Assembly (NCBI RefSeq): GCF_900299525.1
Contig: NZ_OMKA01000001.1
Coordinates: forward strand, 62,001-126,000
DNA: 64,000 nucleotides
Direction: 5' to 3'
Origin: Aquimarina sp. Aq78
GTDB taxonomy: Bacteria; Bacteroidota; Bacteroidia; Flavobacteriales; Flavobacteriaceae
Position 1 is the stretch's first letter. Every line of letters begins with the position of its first letter. The translations under genes were made by a program, and so were the position numbers. The notes beneath the pieces are model-generated. The model saw only the letters and a list, made by a program, of their open reading frames with translations. It was not told the origin of the DNA and did not search any database. Below, in pieces: positions 42,470-51,865 of the stretch.

Positions 42470-44629
42470 TTATAGATATTGAAAAGGTAAATTAAACGTT
42501 ACTTGTGTGCCTTGAGAAAGATTTTGTATATCAAATGCAATTTTTTTCTTTCGCATCTTACGATAAAGGTCGATACGTTCTTCTGTTATTTTTATAGCAT
42601 GCGATACATGATCTTTACGTTTTACCTTTATAGCTTCTTCTATCCCAGATCCATTATCCAATATTTTTAGTACCAAATGGTCTTCTTCCATCGAAAAATG
42701 AATATGAATAGTTGCACCTTCTTTTATAGTAGTAACACCATGTTCAATAGCATTTTCTACAAAGGGTTGTGCAAACATAGGAGGGATGGCGATTTCATCA
42801 GTAATTAAACCGTCTTCTACTTCAATTTTGAAAGTAAAAGGATGATCACGTTTTAAGTTTTGAATGCTCAAGTAATTATCGAGCATGTTAATTTCCTGAT
42901 CCAGACTAATAAACTCACTTCTTGAGTTATCTAACACTTGCCGAATGAGCTTCGAGAATTTTACGAGATACATACTGGCTTGTTTGGCATCTCCCTGATT
43001 CATATAATCCTGTATAGAAGTCATGGCATTAAAAATAAAATGCGGATTCATCTGTACACGCAATAGATTTTGTTCTATATCCTGTGCTCTTTGTTGTAAC
43101 GCTAACCTTTTTTGTCGATTTACCAAATACAATACTAATCCTAGAAGTAATAAAACTACACTTGCAATACCAAAAATAGTTTTATTAAAATTGGCTTGTT
43201 TTAATTCTAAAGACTGGATCGAGGCTTGTTGTGCCAAACTCTTTATTTCTTGTTCCTTTTTCTCAGTTTCGTACTGTACTTGTAGTTGCGATAATTGTTT
43301 TGATTTCTCTTTTCCTAGGATTGAGTCATAAATGGCATGATATCGTTCATAAGATTCAAGAGCAGCTTTATGATTACCTAATGCTTTCTCTACTTTTACT
43401 AAACCATACGATGCATCTTTTATTGCAGAAAGAAAACCAATCTCTCTAGCAATAGCAATACTTTTAATAAGATGTTTTTTGGCCTGTTGATAATTTTTTA
43501 ATTCTAATTGAATTTCACCTATAGTATTCATTACGATAGTAGAAGAAGATTGTTCTCCAATTTCCTGACTTAATGATAATCCATTTTTTAAGTACTCCAG
43601 GGCATCTTTATATTTTTTTTGACTGAGATATATTTCACCTATTAAGCAATAATTAGATATCATAATGCCATTAATATTCAGGTCTTTGGCAATTTTCAAG
43701 GATTTAAAAGAATACGTTAAAGCCTTGGTATTGTCACCTTGTTCAAAATAAATATTTCCAATGTTTAAATAATCCTCAGATATACTTGCTTGGCTTTTAG
43801 TTTCTTCACTAATTGTTAAGCATTTAAAATAGTATTCTAATGCTAAGTCGTAATCTCCTAAAGTTTCATAGATAAACCCAATATTGCTAAGAGAAACAAT
43901 AGCTTTTCTTTTACTGCCTATTTCATCATTGATTTTAGAAGCTTTTATAAAATACTCTAATGCAGAAGAATAATTACTTTGATACACATTGATCATTCCC
44001 ATACTATTGTATCCAGAAAAGATCCCATTCTTGTTATTTAGTTCTTTAAATAACTCTAATGCTTTAAAATTATAATCTAATGCTTTGCTGTAATTTCCCA
44101 ATCTGGCATGTACTTGTCCAATATTACTATAACAGAAAGCTATATCTTTTTTATTTCCTAGAGAATCTTCTATTTTTAATACTTTTGTAAAGTGCTCTAT
44201 TGCCATAGCATACTCACCTTTCTTTTTATAAGTAAGTGCTAGATCATTATATGCTTTGGCTCTACCATTAACATATTTTGTTTTTTGACGTATATCAAAT
44301 ACTTTATCAGAATGTTCTAATTTTATAATAGCCTGACTTATATTATAATGCGCATCAGAAATTCCTTCAATATAATTTAATTGTTTAGAAAGATTAATAG
44401 CTCGATTTGCATAGCTAAAGGTTTTAGTAGAATCTGTAGAAGAATATTGAAAAGCTATACTATTGTAGATATCTACTTTTTCTTTATCTGTGATTTCGGT
44501 TTTAAGTAGTTGTAATAAAGAATCTACTTTGACTTGGTTTTGTGCAAGAGCACTAAATACATTTATATAGATAAAAATAGTGGATAGAAGTATTTTTTTA
44601 TCAATATTTAGAAATACAAACGACGACAT
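42470..44629 (-). CDS. TPR-containing LytS-type sensor histidine kinase, copy 2
   Basis: A 719-residue paralogue of the 39925 kinase, upstream and on the same strand. N-terminal signal sequence ends near ALA-Q, followed by about eight TPR units (YNDLALTYKKKGEYAMAIEH, then FTKVLKI). From KSKQLSQLQVQYETEKKEQE to the C-terminus it differs from copy 1 at only about 14 positions by my count, including the same VQMNPHFIFNAMTS histidine box. The sensing TPR parts are only loosely similar. No regulator gene of its own lies next to it; the LytTR gene at 39175 is the obvious candidate partner. A 154-base gap separates the two kinase genes, so it is uncertain whether they share a transcript. Confidence 0.9.
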   Translation of the reverse strand: MSSFVFLNIDKKILLSTIFIYINVFSALAQNQVKVDSLLQLLKTEITDKEKVDIYNSIAFQYSSTDSTKTFSYANRAINLSKQLNYIEGISDAHYNISQAIIKLEHSDKVFDIRQKTKYVNGRAKAYNDLALTYKKKGEYAMAIEHFTKVLKIEDSLGNKKDIAFCYSNIGQVHARLGNYSKALDYNFKALELFKELNNKNGIFSGYNSMGMINVYQSNYSSALEYFIKASKINDEIGSKRKAIVSLSNIGFIYETLGDYDLALEYYFKCLTISEETKSQASISEDYLNIGNIYFEQGDNTKALTYSFKSLKIAKDLNINGIMISNYCLIGEIYLSQKKYKDALEYLKNGLSLSQEIGEQSSSTIVMNTIGEIQLELKNYQQAKKHLIKSIAIAREIGFLSAIKDASYGLVKVEKALGNHKAALESYERYHAIYDSILGKEKSKQLSQLQVQYETEKKEQEIKSLAQQASIQSLELKQANFNKTIFGIASVVLLLLGLVLYLVNRQKRLALQQRAQDIEQNLLRVQMNPHFIFNAMTSIQDYMNQGDAKQASMYLVKFSKLIRQVLDNSRSEFISLDQEINMLDNYLSIQNLKRDHPFTFKIEVEDGLITDEIAIPPMFAQPFVENAIEHGVTTIKEGATIHIHFSMEEDHLVLKILDNGSGIEEAIKVKRKDHVSHAIKITEERIDLYRKMRKKKIAFDIQNLSQGTQVTFNLPFQYL
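42486..43395 (-). repeat. 910-bp near-identical segment, copy 2
   Basis: Partner of 39941-40850. The abrupt change in similarity at its 5' coding border suggests gene conversion or recent partial duplication. Confidence 0.85.
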
Positions 44630-44654
44630 ATATCAAATACCATTTATTTATATG

Positions 44655-44681
44655 CAAGAATACATAAATATCTGAACGCAA
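44655..44681 (-). promoter_or_regulatory. Candidate promoter, TTG-N16-TATTCTTG
   Basis: Minus-strand TTG at 44681-44679 and TATTCTTG at 44662-44655, one mismatch from the Bacteroidota -33/-7 consensus, 26 bases before the ATG at 44629. Confidence 0.38.
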
Positions 44682-44893
44682 CAAAAGGGATGTGCCAGGT
44701 AATAGAAGTGAAGATTAAAATATCAAATTTATTTCTGAAGTATTACGATAAATTTAATTCTATTTTTTTTGAAATTTTATAACTTGCCCTACTATACAAA
44801 AATAAGTAATAGATAAGTTAAATCTTATTGTTTATTACACACAAACTTGGATATTTAGTTACACAGATATAGACTACATTTAATTTATATACA

Positions 44894-45343
44894 ATGACAA
44901 CATTAAAAGCAGGGGATAAGGCTCCTAATTTTTCGGCATTAGATCAGGATGGAAATACAGTTACTTTGGGGGATTATCAAGGAAAAAAACTAGTTGTTTT
45001 TTTCTACCCTAAAGCGAGTACTCCTGGTTGTACAGCAGAAGCCTGTAATCTAAGAGATCATTATCAAACTTTTCTGGCCCAGGGTTATGAAATTATCGGA
45101 GTAAGTGCTGATAGCGCCAAACGACAGCAAAATTTCAAAAATAAATATGAATTACCTTACCCATTATTAGCAGATGAGGATAAAGCTGTAATCGAAGCTT
45201 TTGGGGTGTGGGGGCCAAAGAAATTTATGGGTAGAGAATATGATGGGATTCATCGTACTACTTTTGTTATTGATGAAAAAGGAATAATTTCTGAAGTCAT
45301 TGCAAAGGTGAAAACCAAAGATCACGCTGCGCAAATTTTATAG
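44894..45343 (+). CDS. bcp: Thiol peroxidase Bcp (peroxiredoxin, PrxQ)
   Basis: A 149-residue cytoplasmic peroxiredoxin that reduces peroxides with thioredoxin as the usual electron donor. ASTPGCTAEAC holds the peroxidatic Cys46 and the resolving Cys51, five residues apart as in the atypical two-cysteine PrxQ/BCP group; FFYPKASTPGC and the later VIDEKG segment are family features. Length is normal. The gene is divergent from the TPR kinase genes and ends in a strong terminator. A weak TACATTTA -7-like sequence lies at 44875-44882 with a rather long spacer to TTG at 44847. No OxyR-type site was recognised. Confidence 0.95.
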   Translation: MTTLKAGDKAPNFSALDQDGNTVTLGDYQGKKLVVFFYPKASTPGCTAEACNLRDHYQTFLAQGYEIIGVSADSAKRQQNFKNKYELPYPLLADEDKAVIEAFGVWGPKKFMGREYDGIHRTTFVIDEKGIISEVIAKVKTKDHAAQIL

Positions 45344-45360
45344 ACGTGGGAATACTATAT

Positions 45361-45399
45361 TTAAAAAGCAGTATAGTTATTTACTATACTGCTTTTTAA
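45361..45399. terminator. Bidirectional terminator hairpin
   Basis: Perfect 17-bp stem (45361-45377 and 45383-45399), loop TATTT, between the convergent bcp and 45420 genes. Confidence 0.88.
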
Positions 45400-45419
45400 A
45401 TGCATTTTGTATCTGTAAT

Positions 45420-46868
45420 TTACTTTACAGTTTCTATTGTTTTATATCCAAAAAAGTTATTGGCTTTTATCATTTCAGGAATAAGGTCTGGCAATTGATC
45501 TTCCCATCCAGATTCTCCCTCTTGAATTTTTTGCAATACTTCTCTTGAGAAAATATTCATAATAGAAGGATCATAATCCGTAATATCTTGTAGCTTACCA
45601 TTATACTTAAAGAACTTATAAAGTTCTTTCATTCTTGGGTGTACTTTAAGGGTGTCACTAGTGGTTATCTCTCCTGTTTTATGATTTTTTAATGGATATA
45701 AGTATACTTTTAAATCTTTAAAGAATAGTTTACCAAAAGCTTCCAGAATACCTCCACTAAGGTGTCTGTAGTATTTTTCATCAAAAATATCTACCAAATT
45801 ATTAACCCCCATAGAAAGTGCCATACGTTCTTTGGTGTAATTAGAGAAATACTCAACTACTTTGTAATATTCTTTAAAATTAGAGATCATTACTGTTTGT
45901 CCAAGAGAACAAAGTAACCTGGCTCTAGCCATAAAATCTTCTTCGTCGATTTCACCTTCGGCCCTTAAGTTCGATAGTGTTACCTCAAAGATGACTACGG
46001 TTTTGTCTTTGTTTACTTTATTTTCACTCAAGAACATATTGAGTGATTTTTTATAGATATCCATATTAACCTTAGTCACGGGTCTAAAACTCCCACGCAG
46101 TGCCAATATGTTTTTCTTATATAATATTGCAGCAGGTAAAATATTATGTCCGTCGGGTCCAAACATTACCGCTTCGGTCATTCCATTCTTAACCAATTGT
46201 AGACTCATCAATCGATTATCTACTTTTGTAAATCGTGGTCCAGAAAAGTTAATAGTGTCAATCTCTATTTGATCTTTATCCAAATGATCGTACAGATATC
46301 TCAATAATTTTTTTGGATTATCGTATTTGTAATATGCCCCATAAATAAGGTTAACACCTAATATCCCTAAAGTCATTTGCTGCAATCGGGCATCATTTTC
46401 ATGAAACCGAATATGGAGCAAAATTTCATTATAATCTTCATTTGGTGTTGTCTGATATCGAATGCCTACCCAACCATGACCTTTATATTTCTTAGCAAAA
46501 TCAATTGTTGCTACAGTATTAGCATAACTAAAAAAGAGCTTATTGGGATGTTTCTCTCTGGTAATTCTTTCTTCGATAAGACCAACTTCATGTCGAAGCA
46601 TTTTTTTTAATCTTGCTTCGGTAACATAACGTTTATCGTTTTCGATACCATAAATAGCATCACTAAAATCTTTATCATATGCGCTCATTGCTTTTGCAAT
46701 GGTACCAGAAGCTCCACCAGCTCTGAAAAAGTTTCGAGCAGTCTCCTGACCCGCACCTATTTCGGCAAAAGTACCGTAGATGTTTTGGTTCAGGTTAATA
46801 CGCAAAGCTTTACTCTTTATTGAAGGGACAGATTCAAATTCTTTATCTCCCATTATCTTAATAGGCAT
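45420..46868 (-). CDS. Conserved protein of unknown function, 482 residues
   Basis: A soluble protein without signal peptide or transmembrane helix. I do not recognise a Pfam domain. Distinct conserved-looking stretches are NLNQNIYGTFAEIGAGQETA, then RNFFRAGGASGTIAKAMSAYD, FSYANTVATIDF, GHGWVGIRYQ, and NFSGPRF. Near-identical proteins occur widely in Bacteroidota and beyond as far as I recall, sometimes under doubtful names such as TonB-dependent receptor, which clearly does not fit a cytoplasmic globular protein. The GAGQETARNFFRAGGASGT segment looks like a catalytic or nucleotide-binding core. A second in-frame ATG five codons downstream is possible. Gene neighbours give no functional hint. 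Confidence 0.8.
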   Translation of the reverse strand: MPIKIMGDKEFESVPSIKSKALRINLNQNIYGTFAEIGAGQETARNFFRAGGASGTIAKAMSAYDKDFSDAIYGIENDKRYVTEARLKKMLRHEVGLIEERITREKHPNKLFFSYANTVATIDFAKKYKGHGWVGIRYQTTPNEDYNEILLHIRFHENDARLQQMTLGILGVNLIYGAYYKYDNPKKLLRYLYDHLDKDQIEIDTINFSGPRFTKVDNRLMSLQLVKNGMTEAVMFGPDGHNILPAAILYKKNILALRGSFRPVTKVNMDIYKKSLNMFLSENKVNKDKTVVIFEVTLSNLRAEGEIDEEDFMARARLLCSLGQTVMISNFKEYYKVVEYFSNYTKERMALSMGVNNLVDIFDEKYYRHLSGGILEAFGKLFFKDLKVYLYPLKNHKTGEITTSDTLKVHPRMKELYKFFKYNGKLQDITDYDPSIMNIFSREVLQKIQEGESGWEDQLPDLIPEMIKANNFFGYKTIETVK

Positions 46869-46991
46869 AGTAAAAAGGGCTTTTTTTGTTTACCGTAAAG
46901 GTAATAATACAATGAGTATTAAAAAAGGTTTGAATGTAAATTTCTATATTCCCTAATATTTTAAGTATTATTTATGGGAAATATGTGATTT

Positions 46992-47018
46992 TTGACCAAA
47001 AAAATATAAGTACATTTG
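46992..47018 (+). promoter_or_regulatory. Promoter, TTG-N16-TACATTTG
   Basis: TTG at 46992-46994 and TACATTTG at 47011-47018, a full match to the Bacteroidota -7 consensus TAnnTTTG. It lies 17 bases before the ATG at 47036. Confidence 0.6.
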
Positions 47019-47035
47019 CTCTAGTTTATTAAAAT

Positions 47036-47797
47036 ATGGAAGTAACTTTTCTTGGTACAGGTACATCACAAGGGATTCCGATTATAGGAAGCACTCACCC
47101 TGTTTGTTTAAGTGACGACCCGAGAGATAAGCGACTTCGTGTTTCTATACTTGTATCTTGGGATGATTACCAGTATGTTGTGGATTGCGGACCAGATTTT
47201 AGGCAGCAAATGCTCTCGAATCAGGTATCTCGAATTGATGGAGTAGTTTTTACTCATGAGCATGCAGATCATACTATGGGATTAGATGATATACGACCAT
47301 TTTTTTTCAGGCAGGGCGATATTCCTATCTATGCGCATAAAAGAGTTTTACAAGCACTAAGAACGAGGTTTGAGTATATTTTTGCTTCAGAAAACAAATA
47401 TCCCGGAGCGCCAAGTGTTATTGAAAATGAACTTACTAATCAACCTTTTCAGTTAGGGAATCTGGATGTTATTCCTATAAATACGTTTCATAATCGTTTG
47501 CAGGTTTTTGGATTTCGATTTAAAGATTTTGCATATCTAACAGATGTAAAAACGGTTGAAGAAGAGGAAAGATTAAAATTAAAAGGAGCTAAAGTTTTAG
47601 TGATTAATGCACTAAGAATAGAACCCCATCACTCGCATTTTAATTTGGAAGAAGCTCTCGAATTTATTGAAGAAATACAACCAGAAAAAGCATACCTTAC
47701 TCACATAAGCCATATGTTAGGGTTTCATGCGGAAGTAGAGAGATTATTACCTAAAAATGTATATATAGCTTACGATAATTTAAAAATAACCATCTAG
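47036..47797 (+). CDS. MBL-fold metallo-hydrolase, PhnP-like
   Basis: A 253-residue cytoplasmic metallo-beta-lactamase-fold phosphodiesterase-like hydrolase. Metal ligands include HEHADH at residues 74-79, Asp50 region VVDCGPDF, the late TDVKT aspartate and THISHM histidines. The opening EVTFLGTGTSQGIPIIG is typical of PhnP-like members, which act on cyclic phosphates or similar phosphodiesters. No phosphonate genes are nearby, so a general housekeeping role is more likely than phosphonate use. A consensus promoter lies directly upstream, and the next gene starts four bases after the stop, so they form an operon. Confidence 0.88.
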   Translation: MEVTFLGTGTSQGIPIIGSTHPVCLSDDPRDKRLRVSILVSWDDYQYVVDCGPDFRQQMLSNQVSRIDGVVFTHEHADHTMGLDDIRPFFFRQGDIPIYAHKRVLQALRTRFEYIFASENKYPGAPSVIENELTNQPFQLGNLDVIPINTFHNRLQVFGFRFKDFAYLTDVKTVEEEERLKLKGAKVLVINALRIEPHHSHFNLEEALEFIEEIQPEKAYLTHISHMLGFHAEVERLLPKNVYIAYDNLKITI

Positions 47798-47800
47798 AAT

Positions 47801-48298
47801 ATGAAAAATAAGATCTTTTTATATCTATTCATTTTTGCAGCATTATTTATTCTTTTTCAGTTTATGAATGCCAAAAAAGCAAAAGAATCCTATGATACAA
47901 AAATAGAGAACTTAAAGACCAAAATCACAACAAAAGAAGCGACCATTGATTCACTAATTAGTGCTAATATGGATATTACCTATTTTACTTTAGAAAGTAA
48001 TGAGGATGCAGTAAGTTACTTTGAAGAAATGGGGTATGATGCCAATAAATTAGCTTTAACTATAAGTGACCAGATTATTGGGCAAAATAAGGCAGGAAAG
48101 GATAACCCATTAATCCCATTTGTAGGGATGGAAGGTAATATGAGTATTAATAAAGTAAGATTGCTAAATCATAAATGGATTATAGCTGATTTTACTGATG
48201 GTGTGTATTGGGGAGAGCTTTTTATTATTTATGAAGTGAAAGAAGGTGGTGTGATAGATTTTGAAGTAGAAAAATCATTTTTGTACCCAAAAGACTAG
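47801..48298 (+). CDS. Membrane-anchored protein of unknown function
   Basis: A 165-residue protein with one N-terminal membrane helix (residues 4-21), a short coiled coil (AKESYDTKIENLKTKITTKE) and a globular C-terminal domain (about 50-165) that probably faces the periplasm. The segment LESNEDAVSYFEEMGYD and the ending EVEKSFLYPKD look conserved in flavobacterial homologues; some are labelled hydrolase, without a visible catalytic motif. It follows the MBL hydrolase by three bases and must be co-transcribed with it. Function unknown. Confidence 0.8.
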   Translation: MKNKIFLYLFIFAALFILFQFMNAKKAKESYDTKIENLKTKITTKEATIDSLISANMDITYFTLESNEDAVSYFEEMGYDANKLALTISDQIIGQNKAGKDNPLIPFVGMEGNMSINKVRLLNHKWIIADFTDGVYWGELFIIYEVKEGGVIDFEVEKSFLYPKD

Positions 48299-48310
48299 AA
48301 GAATACCTAA

Positions 48311-48348
48311 TTTAATAAAGGCCAAATGTACATTTGGCCTTTATTAAA
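48311..48348. terminator. Perfect palindromic terminator
   Basis: A 38-base perfect palindrome (TTTAATAAAGGCCAAATGTA is its first part) between the convergent 47801 and 48356 genes; usable in both directions. Confidence 0.88.
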
Positions 48349-48355
48349 TATATCA

Positions 48356-49198
48356 TTAATTAAAAGTATACGTTCTTCGTGATACTTGTGTTACTCTAAA
48401 ATAACCATTGGCGTAGTTTTTCGCATTATCCAGGTTAATACAATTTCCTTTTAAAGCAACTGGAGTTGCGCTAAAAAGGCCGAGACCTTCAGATTGCTCG
48501 ATGAGTATTCTTATATAGTTATAATACCCTTCAGAAATACCGTATAAATCAATATTTACAACATCTCCGGGTTTAAATTCTTCGGTTTTGGTTTCGGTAT
48601 CTTCTTCTTTTTCATAATACCAACTAATTTCATTACCGTTTGCAAATTCATCGTCAAAATCTTCAAATTCTGCTAGGAGATCGCCCACTTCTTTAAATCT
48701 AAAAAGGTAATAGTTATCTTCATCTTTTGGATCATCGAATTTAAGGTTAACCTCCAGAACTTCATCATCAAAACCATCTTCAGTTGATTGACTAACTTCT
48801 TTGATATCAACAACAGGCATTAATGTTTCTTTGGCAGAATAATTTTCTCCGTTATAGATCACTTCTAGTGTATAGGATTGATTAAGTACTGGTACAAATT
48901 CTGTAGTTGTATATTCTCCATTATTTTGATCAGTAAAAACGAATTCTACCCCGCTAGAGTCATTCGTTACTTTAACCGAAGCACCGGTAACACTTGTATT
49001 AGAAGTTGTATCAAAATATGCAGTAGATGTACTTAGTTTTATGGTTTGATTGTTTCCCGTAGTGCCTTTCTCCCAATCTAATGAGGCTTCAATAGTTAAT
49101 CGGGCAGGAGCAGTTTGTACATCCACATCTATTACATCTTCACAAGAGGTAAAGATGATAGTAAAAAGAAATATTGTGATTCTTAAATAAGCTTTCAT
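48356..49198 (-). CDS. DUF4249 lipoprotein, partner of TonB-dependent receptor
   Basis: A 280-residue lipoprotein (lipobox FTSC, Cys near residue 19) of the DUF4249 family. CEDVIDVDVQTAPARLTIEA is the usual start of the mature protein; several Ig-like strands follow, and the middle is rich in Asp and Glu (EEDTETKTEEF). DUF4249 genes are regularly paired with a TonB-dependent receptor, as here: the receptor gene is 12 bases upstream. It probably sits on the outer membrane surface as an accessory to uptake, similar in idea to SusD, though unrelated in fold. The transported compound is unknown. Confidence 0.9.
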   Translation of the reverse strand: MKAYLRITIFLFTIIFTSCEDVIDVDVQTAPARLTIEASLDWEKGTTGNNQTIKLSTSTAYFDTTSNTSVTGASVKVTNDSSGVEFVFTDQNNGEYTTTEFVPVLNQSYTLEVIYNGENYSAKETLMPVVDIKEVSQSTEDGFDDEVLEVNLKFDDPKDEDNYYLFRFKEVGDLLAEFEDFDDEFANGNEISWYYEKEEDTETKTEEFKPGDVVNIDLYGISEGYYNYIRILIEQSEGLGLFSATPVALKGNCINLDNAKNYANGYFRVTQVSRRTYTFN

Positions 49199-49210
49199 AT
49201 GTCTATTTTT

Positions 49211-51625
49211 TTAAAATTTGAAGTTATAGATTACCGACGGTACTATACCAAAAATTGCTGTTCTTGTAGCTTCATTTGCCCCTGTCTCTACATTTTGACC
49301 AAAGGATATTGAAGCTGCATTTTTCTGATTATATACATTGTATATTCCAAAGATCCATTCTCCTTTCCATCTCCTGTTTGGTTTTCTGTTGGGTCTGTAT
49401 GTTGCAGAGATATCAAGTCTGTGATAAGCGGGTAATCTATCAGAATTTCTAGGGGCATAACTAGCTACAGACAATCCTTCATATTCGTATTGACCATTAG
49501 GGTAGGTTACAGGTCTTCCGGTTTGAAAAACCAGATTAGCTCCAAAACTCCATTTATCAGTTAGTTTATAAGAACCTGTTACCGAAATATCATGTGTTCT
49601 GTCATATGCCGTATTATACCAATCTCCATTATTGATTCCTGGACCTCCTGCATTACTACCAAGACTTCTTTGTTCTGATTTTGATAAGGTATAAGAAACC
49701 CATCCTGTTAATTTACCTTCATTTTTACGTACCAAAAGTTCCAATCCGTATGCTCTGGATTCTCCATTCAATATTTCGGTTTCAATAGTATTGTTTCCTA
49801 TTAAATCAGACCCATCAATATAATCAATTCGATTATCAGTGGTTTTATAGTAACCTTCTACCTCTAAGGAGTACATTTTATCTTTAAAGTTTCTAAAATA
49901 CCCTAATGCATATTGATCTGATAATTGTGGTTTTATATATTTTCCACTTGGTGTCCACACATCTAATGGTGTAACAGAAGTAGTATTGGATAATAAATGG
50001 ATATATTGTGCTGCTCTTGAGTATCCCATTTTAATAGAAGAAACATCATTTAATTGATATGCTAAGGATGCTCTGGGTTCAAAGTTTCCAAAACTTTTGA
50101 TCGTTTCACTTTTCTTATAATCGGTTTCTCCTATTTCGATACCTCGTTCATAAAAACCTAAAGTATTATTATAAACAACAGGTTGGTCATTAGCATAATT
50201 TTTCAAAGCTTGCCCACCTAAACGACTAAAAGCACTATATCTAACCCCATATTGTACTGTTAGTTTATCGGTAAGTTTATGCTCTGCATTTACATATACA
50301 CCACTTTCCAAAGCTTTTTTTCGATCTAGAGATAAAGGGTTTATCGAAGAAGATTCTGATGTTGGCTGCACTTGTCCTGGATCAAAATCATAATAGATAC
50401 CGCTAATCCCAAAGTCTAATTTGAACTTATCACTGGCATAATATTTAAGATCATATTTGGCATTGTAATTATTAATTGACGAAACCCATTCGAATTGTTC
50501 GATAGCAATATCTAAATCATAATCATATTTACTATAGATAAGGGATAAGTTCGAAAATAATTTATCATTAAAGATATGATTCCATCTTAAATTTCCTGAT
50601 AGGTTTCCGTAGCTGGTTTTGAAATTATTTCCAAATTTAAAGGTATCTCTACCATAATATCCAGATAAGTATAGCTTATTATTTTCGTTTAATTTATAAT
50701 TGGTTTTAAGGTTTACATCATAAAACCCTACGGTATTTTTCTCTCCAGCTGCTTTTAAGATAAGATCGACATATGAACCTCTACCTGCAACCAAAAAAGA
50801 ACCTTTATCATTAAATAAAGGACCTTCGGCAGCTAATCGGCTAGAGATTACACCAATTCCCCCGGTAAGACTAAATCTCTTATTGTTTCCATCCTTTTGG
50901 CGAACATCCAGAACAGAAGAAGTTCTACCACCAAAACGAGCAGGAATCCCTCCTTTATATAATTTAATATCTTTAATGGCATCTGCATTAAAAACAGAAA
51001 AGAAGCCTAATAAATGAGAGGTATTATAAATTATAGCTTCATCGAGTAATACTAAATTTTGATCCGCAGCTCCACCTCTTACATGAAACCCACTAGAGCC
51101 TTCACCATTATTGGTTACACCTGGCAGCATTTGAATAGATTTTATAATATCTACTTCTCCTAATACTACTGGCATTTGCTTTACAGTTTTGATGTTTAGC
51201 TTAGAGACACTCATTTCGGGTTTCCTAAGACTTACACGTTCTGTCTCTTCACTTTTAATAATTACTTCATCTAATTCTGTAGAAGATTCAATAATATCAA
51301 AATCTATTTTTTGATTTTTGTCAAGTATTACTTCTTTGTTAATATCTGCATACCCAACATAGGAGGCAATAAGGGTATAGTTTCCTTTTGGGGCGGTAAT
51401 GGAATAAAAACCATACTCATTAGTGATAACACCAATAGAAGTACCCTTCAAAAAAACGGAAGCACCAAAAAGTGTCTCCCCATTATTATTATCTTTAATG
51501 GTACCACTTATTGTATAGTTGTCTTGTGCCATCGCACTGGTACTAACAAAAAATATAGTCAAACAGCACATTATTAATTGCTGCGTCCTTTTTTTTAGAT
51601 TTCTAAATTTAAAATGTCGATGCAT
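49211..51625 (-). CDS. TonB-dependent outer membrane receptor with carboxypeptidase-regulatory-like domain
   Basis: An 804-residue outer membrane transporter. Signal peptide within the first 33 residues (ending AMA), then a carboxypeptidase-D-regulatory-like domain at about 36-120 (YTISGTIKDNNNGETLFGAS), a plug at about 130-250 (VVLGEVDIIKSIQMLPGV, FHVRGGAADQNLVLLDEA) and a 22-strand barrel to the C-terminal aromatic residue in VIYNFKF. It takes up a ligand using proton-motive force relayed by TonB. Together with the DUF4249 gene it forms a two-gene operon. No enzyme genes accompany it, so siderophore, peptide or glycan uptake cannot be told apart. Confidence 0.93.
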   Translation of the reverse strand: MHRHFKFRNLKKRTQQLIMCCLTIFFVSTSAMAQDNYTISGTIKDNNNGETLFGASVFLKGTSIGVITNEYGFYSITAPKGNYTLIASYVGYADINKEVILDKNQKIDFDIIESSTELDEVIIKSEETERVSLRKPEMSVSKLNIKTVKQMPVVLGEVDIIKSIQMLPGVTNNGEGSSGFHVRGGAADQNLVLLDEAIIYNTSHLLGFFSVFNADAIKDIKLYKGGIPARFGGRTSSVLDVRQKDGNNKRFSLTGGIGVISSRLAAEGPLFNDKGSFLVAGRGSYVDLILKAAGEKNTVGFYDVNLKTNYKLNENNKLYLSGYYGRDTFKFGNNFKTSYGNLSGNLRWNHIFNDKLFSNLSLIYSKYDYDLDIAIEQFEWVSSINNYNAKYDLKYYASDKFKLDFGISGIYYDFDPGQVQPTSESSSINPLSLDRKKALESGVYVNAEHKLTDKLTVQYGVRYSAFSRLGGQALKNYANDQPVVYNNTLGFYERGIEIGETDYKKSETIKSFGNFEPRASLAYQLNDVSSIKMGYSRAAQYIHLLSNTTSVTPLDVWTPSGKYIKPQLSDQYALGYFRNFKDKMYSLEVEGYYKTTDNRIDYIDGSDLIGNNTIETEILNGESRAYGLELLVRKNEGKLTGWVSYTLSKSEQRSLGSNAGGPGINNGDWYNTAYDRTHDISVTGSYKLTDKWSFGANLVFQTGRPVTYPNGQYEYEGLSVASYAPRNSDRLPAYHRLDISATYRPNRKPNRRWKGEWIFGIYNVYNQKNAASISFGQNVETGANEATRTAIFGIVPSVIYNFKF

Positions 51626-51809
51626 ATTGGTTTGTTTTATAACTTTTGATTTGATTGAGTTGTTAAAAAAAAATAATTACGTATTAATGATTTTGTATTT
51701 CATAGACAATTTAGAAAACCAAGGGTTGCATGGATAACAAAATATTTAATTTTCGCTTTACATATAAACCTTTAAAATCCTGTTATTATAGAAACTTTTG
51801 AAAAGAAAA

Positions 51810-51839
51810 ACCTCTCTTGGTAGTAATGCCAGAGAGGTA
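51810..51839 (-). terminator. Terminator of the LRR gene
   Basis: Arms ACCTCTCTTGG and CCAGAGAGGT pair with one bulge. On the minus strand a T run follows. It lies 27 bases after the stop of the LRR gene. Confidence 0.7.
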
Positions 51840-51865
51840 TATTAAATTATTTTGTTATCATTTTA

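Noticed and set aside
44677..44695. TGGCAC upstream of the second TPR kinase, a possible sigma-54 site
   Set aside because: The -12 half reads TTTT instead of TTGC or TTGA at the required spacing, and a TTG/TATTCTTG promoter fits better.
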